Positions 48,201-58,554 of a DNA stretch of 64,000 bases are shown here, piece by piece. The translations under genes and the position numbers were made by a program. How positions within the stretch are numbered: position 1 is the first letter of the stretch; each line of letters starts with the position of its first letter. The notes below the pieces were generated by a model, which was given only the letters and a program-made list of their open reading frames with translations, made no database searches and was not told where the DNA came from. Origin of the DNA: Paramecium tetraurelia (lineage: Eukaryota > Ciliophora > Oligohymenophorea > Peniculida > Parameciidae); assembly GCF_000165425.1 (NCBI RefSeq), contig NW_001798974.1, forward strand, positions 124,001-188,000. Direction: 5' to 3'.

Positions 48201-50259
48201 ATTTTGAATTAATAACTCTTAGTTTTCCTCAAATAACCTAATATTTAAATAAATTAGACCTTTATTAAATAAAGTATATTCTGCATCTGTATTATTGTGT
48301 AAATTATTCAACTTATCATCTGAAATAGATGTATTACAAGTAATCTTATGGGCATCTAAATAGTTATCAAATATCTCTCCTTAACAATAAGTATAAAGGG
48401 ATTGAATTCGCTGACTTGGAAAATATTTGTAAAGCTTTAATAGTTTGCTTTCCAATATTTCCACTTTCAAACACAATTCTTTTGAAACCTTAAACAATTA
48501 AGACAACTTAATATGCTTCACTTATTGTAATTAGATGAAAAATTATAATTTAGAATTCACTAAATTCAAAACTTGATCTTTCAGACTTTGATTTCTCTTC
48601 TCACTTTTAAGGAACATTTCAATGGCATTTTATAATCCAAAAGAATTACTATTTATTTCTCTGTATTGAAATGATTACTTCAATCTATCTCTTACTTTTT
48701 CCCTTAATATTATAACCCTAACATTCTAATAAAATGTCAATGTGTGATTTCCAGTCGTTGCTAACATCTTGTTAGTTTTATTTATCTAGTGATTTCCTGC
48801 CTCTTATACTTCCTAAGATTTTGATGATCTACTAAATGAGGATTTATTTCCAGGATGTAGAGTATTGAGCGATTTCATTTAGTCGCTCTAATTGTCTTTT
48901 GCAAAGGATCGACTATGTTTATTAAAATTAGTATTAAATAACAAAACATTAATTTGTTTAAGTGACAAATTGTTCAATCCAATTTTAAATAAAATAGCTG
49001 CATAATGAATGTAATGATTGGCGTTTCTTGATTTACTATTTGTTCTTTAAAGTTCTTTCAAGTACTTCTTGATAAGAGTTTTATAATAGAAATTCATCAA
49101 TTCTTTAGGCATAAATTCTTAATTTACACTCTACAATGGCAATTAGGCAATTGGCTCAAGATTCCTTTTCTATTGATATAATTATATAATTTTAGCATAG
49201 ATGATAATCTTCTGTGGAAATGATGAAAACTCTTCATTAAAAAACTTAGAAAGCACATATTTGCAATGAGCAATTTTAAAACTAAGTTGCATTTGTTGAG
49301 ATCTTAAAATCATATGAGTGGTGAACTTTTACTAATAAATAATTAAGCAAAGGAACCAAAATATACAGCAAAACATTGATATATAAAGAGATATTCACTT
49401 AAAGATTGGTTAATATCAGGATAGATTGAATAAATTAGTACGAAGCAAATGTAATTGATATGAATATTATGTTGTTTAAACAAGTTATTAGGCTAAACAT
49501 ATTAATTAGTATCATTAAGGATATTAGTAATAAGAGTATTGCTTAAATGGATTCATTAAATTTAGGTATATGGTAATAAACTATAATTTGAAAAAGGGTA
49601 GTAATCCAAATAACGAAATCAATAAAGCTCAGTTTTAATGTTAAAAAACTGTTTAAATCAAAATCTATTGATTCTCTGCAAAGGAGGAAGGTCAAAAAAT
49701 TTAATGAACATAACAATATCAAGGTGATTATTGCAAATATTATGTTTATGTAATTACTCTCGATATTGAGACTCTAATCAAAATTAAATGCCAAGGACTT
49801 GAAACATAAGGAACAAAATGGAATCTATAAGTAGATTGGTTGTAGTTAAAAAACCATCGAACTTAAATTTATATAAGGTAAGAGTTTGCTCCTTTTTCTT
49901 TTAGAATCATCACTACGCTTCTATTCAACTAACAGAATCAGAGGAATCACATTGAACATTATGGTTAAGGTCAAAGGTATCAAGTATTCAAACTCAGGAG
50001 TATTTGTAGAAATAATTAAATCAGGCCGAGCAATCACTTCTAAATACCAAAATTAATTAATTGGTGTTTGTATTTACTCATTAAATTGTGGATTTTAGTT
50101 GTTGTGAAAATTTTAGAAGAGCATCGGTTGGAGTAATCCTAAAAAATAAAAGCCACTTAATACAAATTTTTTCACTTTGATGCTATGATAGAGGTTAAGG
50201 ATTGAATTTATAAACTATTCTTTGACTTCAAATTTAGATTTTTCTTTTTAGGTGAACAT
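45214..50259 (-). CDS. 1673-residue multi-pass membrane protein, one frame break
   Basis: A 23-nt intron near the 3' end and one extra T in a T6 run (about 49226-49233) give exactly 1674 codons. Residues of about 20-360 hold several membrane helices (LIPLTLTIMFNVIPLILLV, YINIIFAIITLILLCSLNF, ILLLISLMILINMFSLITCL). A signature CAFQVFNEEFSSFPQKIIIY follows. A long soluble centre leads to three more helices (LLIILLICQFIIGSIHFIII, WSIIWIIFIIITILLTL, LGTSLIIGIWMIFFGLSII). A final pair ends at TIYLIFAVLSILVLIFGFKR. The build resembles the big ciliate TmcB-like/PAS multi-pass family, a tentative label. The single frame break sits in a homopolymer. Confidence 0.7.
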
Positions 50260-50994
50260 TGATTCTCGAATTCAAATTTAATTTTTGAGGTAAGATTTCA
50301 AAGAAATTATTATAAAAATTAGAAAATTAATAAAAATAATTTTTGTTTACTCTCCTAAGAAATTTAGTGATATTTCTACTCTACGACATAATATGAATCA
50401 TGGGTTTTCATTACTTATAAGGAAAATCTCTGAATGAGTTTTTTAGAAGATAATTAAAGCTAAAATTATTTATATTAAAATTAAGAAATGGATATTTCAA
50501 TTTAACGATGTGAGAAAAGGGAGTAAAATATCATAATGAGTATATGGGATGCAAGTTAATATGAGAAATTTAGAATTTAAATCAAACTATTATGTGTTTG
50601 CTCCAGGAAAATGCTTTTTTAGGTCATTATTGATTTGAGATAATTTAAGAGCTTACTTTTTGGATGAATTCCTTAAAAAAATGAAATTGCTAAAATCTTG
50701 ATAATTAATTAGATGGATTTGGAGGTTTTATGGATCATAACATATGAATATAGAGAAGAAACTAGCAAGATAACTAAAAGAGTATTATAATTTGAGATAT
50801 CAAACAAGAATTGGTCTCAAGGTTTATAAAGTATTTCATCCTTTAACTGGGATAGCAATTATACAATTCAATAAAACAAATATGTGTCAATTTTTATTTG
50901 GGATTTTATATATACTTAAAATAAACCAGGAGAATTATTGAAGAAAAAAAATGATATTATTAATCTAAGAATTAGTACTTTTAAAGTTATAATT
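50260..50994. other. Spacer with possible gene remnant
   Basis: At 50536 (plus) a frame starts MSIWDASQYEKFRIQ, like the N-terminus of trans-aconitate-type methyltransferases, but the rest does not match and it stops near 50670. A second TGA-free frame (about 50665-50995, plus) contains MDLEVLWIITYEYREETSK and WSQGLQSISSFNWDSNYT and runs into the tRNA. Either may be a fossil exon. The promoter of the 45214-50259 gene also lies here. Confidence 0.3.
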
Positions 50995-51067
50995 GATCGC
51001 GTGGTGTAGGGGTTATCACGCGTCCCTAACAAGGACGAGGCCGCCAGTTCGAGACTGGCCGTGATCA
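50995..51067 (+). tRNA. tRNA-Val (anticodon AAC)
   Basis: A 73-nt cloverleaf folds cleanly. The acceptor GATCGCG pairs with CGTGATC (one G-T), with discriminator A. The D stem is GTG/CAC. The anticodon stem CGTCC/GGACG encloses loop CTAACAA with anticodon AAC at its centre. The T stem GCCAG/CTGGC encloses TTCGAGA. The variable loop is AGGCC. No intron and no encoded CCA. A T8 run follows directly and serves as RNA polymerase III terminator. The A and B boxes lie inside the gene. It decodes GTT, and GTC/GTA after A34 editing. Confidence 0.97.
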
Positions 51068-51732
51068 TTTTTTTTATTTCGAAATTATCTTGTATTTTTT
51101 CAATCATAGAAATTTTCAGGCCCCTAATCCCTACTATTTAATAAAATTAAAATCAGGAGATTAAAAAGGACTATGGCTACATTATTATTTCAATAAAAAT
51201 GCCCATGAATAAAAGATAAAATTATTAAATCTTTAAAGATTTAGCTAATTGAAGAAAAATTTTTTCTGGGTTTGAAGTACAAATTATTGCACTTAATTAA
51301 ATTTCAACACTAGTTTAAAAAATTGCTTATTATTCATAATTAATTATCAGGCAAATTTAATCAAAATTTGAAATTAAAAATAACTTATCTAAAGGAGTCT
51401 TCGTAATTTATATAATATAAACTAAATTTAATGCTATGAAATAATTTAATCACAAATATATAATAAAAACAAAAATAGAAAATTAATGTTATTATAAGAT
51501 ACAAGATAAATGATTAGAGCTAATTAGAAAAGAAGTAAATTCCAAATGATAAAACTAATAGTACTAAAAATCAGTGTGGACTTTAAGTGAAAATATAAAT
51601 ATTTGATTGAGATTAGAGAACAGAAAGTTGTGATTATTCAATTAATTTAAAACAACATAGCTGCATTTCTATTAATCTATAATTACATCGTTACTTGGCT
51701 AAATTTATATATTTTTATAATCTTTTGAAAGA
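51068..51732. other. A+T-rich intergenic region
   Basis: After the T-run terminator of the tRNA there are 665 bp with no supported gene, RNA or repeat. Confidence 0.4.
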
Positions 51733-52021
51733 ATGCAAAACAAGAGTAGGAACTTAAGTGTTCAATCTCTTAATCATAAGAAGTTTAGGCTATTATGAAA
51801 GCATTCTTCCTCTTTAATGCGAAATCTAATAAAGATTAATAGAGCTAAAGATTTGGTGTAATAAGGTTTTCTATTCATAAGTAAAACATTAGATTAGTAA
51901 AGGAATTGTAAAAATATTAAGAGATAAAAGGATTTTGGAAATTAAAATTGATGAAAAGAATAGAGAACTTGTAGGATATCATGTAAATGGAATTATATAA
52001 TTTATAAATATTCTTTATTGA
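51733..52021 (+). CDS. Small hypothetical protein
   Basis: ATG 51733 with a 19-nt intron (GTTTAGGCTATTATGAAAG) gives 90 codons (89 aa). The second half is protein-like: QISKGIVKILRDKRILEIKI then DEKNRELVGYHVNGII. The 19-nt length and GTT start are at the short edge for introns here, so the N-terminal part is uncertain. Without it a TGA ends the frame after 21 codons. The family is not recognised. Confidence 0.4.
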
Positions 52022-52142
52022 TCATAGAATCGGGATATCAGTGGATGAAGCATTGCAAATATGAGTCGTTCAGAATTAAAGATGTAACAGTGATATTTTT
52101 ATTGAGATAATTAATTAATAGTTCAAATTTAATATAGGAAAA

Positions 52143-54058
52143 ATGAATTTTTTCTAGGGTAATCAGTTATCTCCCTTTATAAATCAAAAAGTAGTTAAAA
52201 AGCCTACAGTCCTTATGTAGACAAATCAATTGAAGAAGAGTCATATTGATGCAAAGCCAATAAGATTCTTATAATGGGATGATGATGCAAAATAAATCAA
52301 ATTATGTCTGGACCTTAAGAAATATGTATGCTATACCATTTTTCTTTTAGAACTCACTGTTTAGGACTGGACCTGCTTCTTTCATTGTTTATATCGCTAC
52401 ACGTTCTGAAATAAATTAAATATCTAAGTTGAATTTGGATAAAAGCCTGCCTCTTATAGATACAACATTGCAAAAAGGCATCTACATTTGGAATCATGTT
52501 ATATACAACGAACACAAGAACATCTAATTATATCAGCTATTGTGCATATTAAGTGAACAGTTTAACGAAAAATAGTTGGGGAGACAAGGCCTGAACATGA
52601 TTGAAAACAGTAGTGTATTCATTAATGCAGATACAGTGCTAATGACAGTGGCCTCTATTTTGGCTAGTGAAATAGTGTTTCTTATAAACAATAATGATGA
52701 TGAGATATTAGAAAATTTTCAATAAATCATCAATAATGATTAACAACCCTATTATAAATTACAAGTCCTTAATTTTGTTGAAAGTTAGGGCACCAGCATT
52801 GACCAATTTAAATGGTATTAAGTGTATGACAATATTAAAATAACACTCATTGAAGAAAATCATTATGTAATTGCTTCAAACACATCCTTGAATGATAATC
52901 CAGCTGACACTATAAATAATTGGGCCTTAGAACTTGAGATGTCATTAGAGAAGAAGACTTATCAGTGTTATGAAATCGATTTTTTAACCTTTTTTTCTAT
53001 TGCAGAGATAATCACCAAAAGTTCGATATCAGAGTTAGAGAAAAACAATGTGAAAGAAAATATGTATATTATATCATATATAATTTAAGTTTCTTTAAAG
53101 CCATTCAAAAATAAATTAAATATGAAAAAGACTATATTGAAAGCATTTATTGTAAAGAAGTAAGGGAGTTTTGTTCAATCTCAGAAGAAGTCACAGTAGA
53201 TTCTTTAACCTACAAATTGAATTAAATGAGAGAGTAAGCCATGTCTTTGTATTTTATTCAATTGGGGTAATTTTATGATAATCCAGAATTTGAAAAATGC
53301 TTACAAGTCATTTAATAGAGGATTGATTAATTGGAATTAGAATGCATCAGATACAATTTTGAATTGATGGATATGTATTTTAATATGATTATTTAGATCT
53401 CTTTAGTGAATTAAGCAAATAATTTGACAAAATCGAAAAAAAATATAAGGACAACTTTCCTGATTCTTATGCTTAGTTTTTGAATGAGATTCTGAAGTTT
53501 AGAGAATTTAGAGGGTTAAAATACCAAAATTTCAAATCCCACTTGTAAAGCAACTATAAATCCAAATTGTACTCCTATGTCACAGAGTTTGATAAGGAAT
53601 AGAAATTACTCTATGACAAACGTATGCAAACTTAGAATGAAAAGCAATACTAATTCCTGAAGAAGAGAGACAAGGAGGTAATGAGAGGACTTGAAATTCT
53701 CTAAAATTATACTGATTTAATGAGGGATGAAATTGGAACTCTCAAGGGTCTTTTAGATGTAACTCATTTTGATGTATAGATTAGTTCAATAATCAAATAA
53801 ATGTAGTTGTAAAACACAAACAAGAAATTAGAAAGTTGGATGATGAAATTAGATAATTATAGTTATAAGCCGATAAAATTTAGATAAAAAAAAGCAATCG
53901 TGAATTTTGATTCTCAATTCTATATAAATTCAACAATTTATTAGTTAAAGAATTGTAGCTATACTTCTTTGTCCATTTCATTTATGCGATTTCAGAAATC
54001 CAATCGCTAAGTTTCAAACTTAATTATTTTTGAGTCATCAATTTGTATGATTAATTGA
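52143..54058 (+). CDS. GBP/atlastin-like protein lacking a P-loop
   Basis: Introns of 25, 26 and 32 nt leave 611 codons (610 aa). The N-terminal part follows the GB1/RHD3 GTPase layout: PIRFLQWDDDAKQIKLC, then FRTGPASFIVYI where family members have RTGKS, then TTLQKGIYIWNHVIY where they have TKGIW-W. Later comes VFINADTVLMTVASILASEI at the place of the wall after the DTEG motif. The P-loop Gly-Lys-Ser is replaced by Gly-Pro-Ala-Ser and no DxEG is visible, so GTP hydrolysis is unlikely. The rest is long helices (IELSKQFDKIEKKYKDNF, QNEKQYQFLKKRDKEVMRGL) like the GBP helical tail. I read it as a pseudoenzyme. Confidence 0.6.
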
Positions 54059-54139
54059 TTATTTGCTTTCAATTACCTTATTAAGAATTTGTTTTTAATT
54101 AATTCATTATTATTAGATATTTTGATAAGGGACAACTAT

Positions 54140-55898
54140 ATGGATAAGCTAAACTTGCACTTGAATCACTTCTTTCTGGACAAAAACAATAAATCAAATA
54201 CATTTTGGGACAAAGATTTTAGAAAATTGATTTAAAATGAAAGTAATTTCACACTAAACAACGATAATTGCATTTGCCTATATAAAAAGGGAAAATATTT
54301 CAATAAATTCATTCCCAGATATTACACTATCTAAGGAACTTATTTGTTTTATGGAGATAAAGTATTATAAGAAGATCTATAATCCTATAGGACTTAAAAG
54401 GATTTAGAAAGTTAGAAAATGTGTATATGTCAACTTCAACTGAGAAGACTTCCTACCCGTATTAAATTGAACTTATGCACAATCACAATTAGATTACCTT
54501 ATATTCAAATTCTGAATAGGATTTCACTTATATTAAGTTGAAGTTGGAGTAATTCTGCATCTTAATAGGATTTCACAATCAGTACACTATCATCAATCAG
54601 ATAGGTTTCGGATCCACTGCTCAAGTAATATATAATATATTCAAGGTCTTTATCTCTAAATCTTTAAACGATGGTTCTCACTACGCAATAAAAAGAATTC
54701 GAAAAAATTCAAAGCTGAATCCTCAATTTCTAATGGAAGAGATCTTAGTAATGAATGATCTTTGTCATCCAAATATAATAAAGCTACATCGAGTGTTCGA
54801 AACTAATAGTATTTAATGATGCTAACTGACTTTTAGGACATATAAACATGGTGTTACAACTTGTGGAAGGAGGGGAATTACTGAAAAATTAAAGGTATAG
54901 CATTAGGGATGCAAGAATTATTTTTAAATAGTTGGCAGAATGTGTAGATTATATGCATCAGAAAGGTGTAATGCACAGGGACTTAAAACCTTAGAACATC
55001 TTATGCAAGACTAATTCATTAGACGTAGTATTGGCAGATTTCGGTCTTGCCACATACATTAAAGCAAAGTCTTACATTTATTATCGATGTGGCACTACAG
55101 GCTATGTAGCTCCTGAAATATTGCAATATAAGGAAGGTACTAAGATGTACACAGAAAAGTGTGATATTTTTAGTCTTGGAGTAATTTTATATCAATTGTA
55201 AATAATATTGTCCTATCTTCTTAGGGTATATAATTAGCATCCATTCAAAGATGTTTAGAAGGAAAAGATGCTTAAGAATAACTTGCTTGTTGAATATAAA
55301 TTTGATGATTCCATTAAAATTCCATAAAGTTGTAAAGATCTCATTTCCCTCATGTTGAAACAAAATCCAAAATAGAGGCCTTCTGCTTCTGAAATTCTCA
55401 AACATGAATTCTTTGATGAATAGATATTTGAACATTAGAATCAAACCATAACTTTATTAGAACCTTAGTATAAATTTAAATTATAATTTTAGATCTGATT
55501 AGAAACGTTCTGGACCTTCATTGAGCAGCTACAATGTCGATATGAAATTTTCAACTCTCAATAATGGATTTAAATTATTCGAAGATGAAATTGATAATGA
55601 TGAAGAACAATAGAATGGCGATTTCGTAGAGACATCTCCTCTTTGGTCTAAGAGAATTGAACTACAACGAGGCCAATCATACCGCTCATAAGCCAGTTCT
55701 ATTATTATTTAAAGATAACAATCTTAAGATTTTAAGATAAAAAAGTTGTCAATATTCAGATCAGAATTAAAATAATAGTCTCTCTAAGTTCTTCAACCCC
55801 AAATGGATAAATCAATTTATGAATCTCAAGAGTTCCATTAAATCCCATATATTCCATAAAATAACATGCTTTTGGTTCATAAAAAATAATATTATTGA
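54140..55898 (+). CDS. PH-domain Ser/Thr protein kinase
   Basis: Five introns (29, 21, 28, 27 and 25 nt) leave 543 codons (542 aa). Residues of about 40-140 are PH-like (LYKKGKYFNKFIPRYYTIQG, TYLFYGDKDLKGFRKLENVY). The kinase follows with glycine loop IGFGSTAQV, HYAIKRIRK (Lys), VLQLVEGGELLKN, GVMHRDLKPQNILCK, VLADFGLATYIK, TTGYVAPEIL, CDIFSLGVILYQL and KQNPKQRPSASEILKHEFF. All catalytic residues are present. The C-terminal 130 residues are Ser/Gln-rich. The family is expanded in Paramecium; PH binding suggests recruitment to phosphoinositide membranes. Substrates unknown. Confidence 0.92.
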
Positions 55899-57841
55899 GT
55901 TCTGAATTCTCTATATGAATTATAAATTAAAATTTGTGATTAATTAATTATTAATCTCCAAAGTCAACTCTAATTGAGTTAAAAATAATTATAAATTCTT
56001 AATAGTAATATTTGGAACAATACTATATATTTCTAAATATTCCAATATAATAGAAAGTAATTTAGCAAATTCAGGGCAAATTTTAAATTCCCTGAGAAAT
56101 AGGTAATAAAAGGCTTATGTGAAATTTTATCTAAAAACTAAAAATAAAGTCCGATGAAAATAATTTAGAAGATAAAATGAAATCAGTATTAAGGCAACAT
56201 ATCAAGTTTTCTATTAAACTTGATAACAAATATTTAAATTTAATTTATAAACATCAAAAATTTGATATTGTTAAAAGTTACAGTAGCTAAAAATAATTAT
56301 AGGTTTTAGATCATGTTTAAAAATTTTTTAAAAATAAATTGTATTTTAAACTTTAACCTAATAAATTTATGCTAACCTAATTTCAGATGAATCTAATATT
56401 TTAGGTAATAATTTCATAGTGACATCGTTTAAGATTACATCATCCAAATTTAATATTTTTCAGGTATTAATTTAAATAATTTCTAATTTCCTTTTTAGTA
56501 TGATCATTGATGTTGCTAAATTAAGATATCTTAATTCAAATTAGGAATCAAAAAAATACAATCTAGAGAAGTAGCAGGCTCAATTAAGTTAATAGATGAT
56601 TAGTTTAGAAATTAAATCAAGCTCTAAAATAAAGTCACTTTAAAAAAAAAATAATATCCAAGAAAATAAAGATAAATTTGATTTCATCACTATCCATACC
56701 AACACTATATTTAATCGTAGTGTTAGTTGAATTACTAAAACAGGATTTGATTATTTTATGAACATTTATAAAATATTTTATATTTAATTAATTGTTAATA
56801 ATGATGTAAATTATATTTTAACTCAAAAGTTATCTTGTTTTAATATATTAATTAAATTAGGGATTTAATTTTATATATTTTAAACTGTTGGCAAACAAAA
56901 TTTCGACCGAGTATCTCAATTTTTGGAGCATCTATAAAAAATTTTAATGGTGAAAGAATTTTTCAAATTGAAATCTAGCTTAAATTTTTTATGCGTGCTT
57001 TGGAAAATGTTGTAGATAAATGTAAAATTATTAAGTCTTACCTATTAAGAAATTCTGTTTAGATCATTTCCTAGGTTTATGTATGTAAAAAATACGATTA
57101 AAAAATTATAGAGCTTTATTAAATTCTACAATTATTTTTAAGAACAAAATGTCTCCGATTTTTAAGAAGATAAGTGTTTAAATAAAAAGCATTTAGATCT
57201 CATAATTGTAGATATATTTGATATTTCCAAAGAAGTATTTTTAATAAAAGCTCGTTAACATTTTCAAGAAAAATAATTATAGATATAATACATTATTTTG
57301 AGTTAAATAATTTATTTTTTTGACCTAAGAAAAATGAAATACTTATTTATTGAGTGGCCTAATATTATAAAAATCTGGCTTTTGTAGGTTTTATTCTAAA
57401 TTAATCTAAGAGAGGATTACAATTCAAATATAATGGTATTTAAATATAGAATTTTTTCCGTTTCCTTTATTCAATATTCATTAAGTATTTTACGATAAAG
57501 AAAGATTAGCAAATAACTGGAAACTTAACCATGATTTCAAAAATTCGAATATAGACTAGGGTTCCCTTGACTTCTCTTTTTGTAAAGTAAATAAATGCTT
57601 TTAAAGATTCTATTCATTCTTTAAAAAAAAAATTATTTCTGAATATTAAAAAACAGGTCTTTGTATGACCCATACTTAAAAGTATTAAGTTTCGATTGAA
57701 TAATAACTTGGCTTTATTAATTTATATAATTAAATAATTACCATTAAATGATAAGGATTTTATAAAATATTGTGATTACAAAAAAATATTAAATGAAAAA
57801 TATCTTCTCGAACTAATTTTATTAATATATATTAAATTAAG
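55899..57841. other. 1.9-kb gene-poor stretch
   Basis: The DNA is very A+T-rich. The only candidate is a 77-codon ORF at 56500-56730 (plus; MIIDVAKLRYLNSNQESKKY...), possibly preceded by a 35-nt intron and an upstream block RLRLHHPNLIF. No tRNA or repeat was found. It may hold remnants of a lost gene. Confidence 0.35.
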
Positions 57842-58348
57842 ATGGTTCCAAGGGTTAACGAATGTCACTCACTGATACATTAAGCAAATTCAACGATTTT
57901 GCCTTTCTAAACTGGATCTACTTCTAGACCATATTTGAAAGAAATCACAATAGATCTTTTGGATAGATAAACTGAATACGATAAGATTAATAAAGTATAT
58001 GTTACACTAAACTCCAATTGGGTAATAAGTTCAAAATAAAAATAAAAAAAAAACTCAAAGTTTTTTACAATTAAAAATGCTGTTCGAGAAGCAAGACTAA
58101 AATTTTTAGATAATCAAACTTGCTCTCAATAAATAGTATAAAAAAAAGAGAATAGATATATTTAGCAATAAATAAACTCAATAGCTTTGATTGCATAAAT
58201 CTTTCGAAATTAAAAAACTAACCTTGGTTGGAGATAGAGTCACCATAAATAACCCACAAAAAAATGGAGCCTATATTTAATTTTAAGTATAGCCATCCCT
58301 ATGATTTGCGTACTCATTTTAATGTTTGAATTAAAAGAATAATAATGA
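57842..58348 (+). CDS. Small protein with one C-terminal membrane helix
   Basis: This is an intronless frame of 169 codons (168 aa). The body is polar and basic (LKEITIDLLDRQTEYDKINK, FTIKNAVREARLKFLDNQTC). A hydrophobic helix closes the chain (LYLILSIAIPMICVLILMF) before ELKEQQ. This is a tail-anchored layout as in the gene at 40771. No known domain was recognised. It lies between a gene-poor stretch and the end of the ABC transporter fossil. Confidence 0.6.
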
Positions 58349-58554
58349 AAATATATAAATTATAGGGTTCATCAGATTTCCCATTTTTATTGTTAAATAG
58401 TATAAAACAAAATTTAATTAGTTCTATTATCAATTAGAAGTTTTGACGAATCTCTAATTAGTCTAGATGGGAATAATTGTGAATGAAATTAATTTATAAA
58501 TTATTAGCAAACATAATAAAATATTAAGAAGATTCATTTTGCAATCCTTACTCT

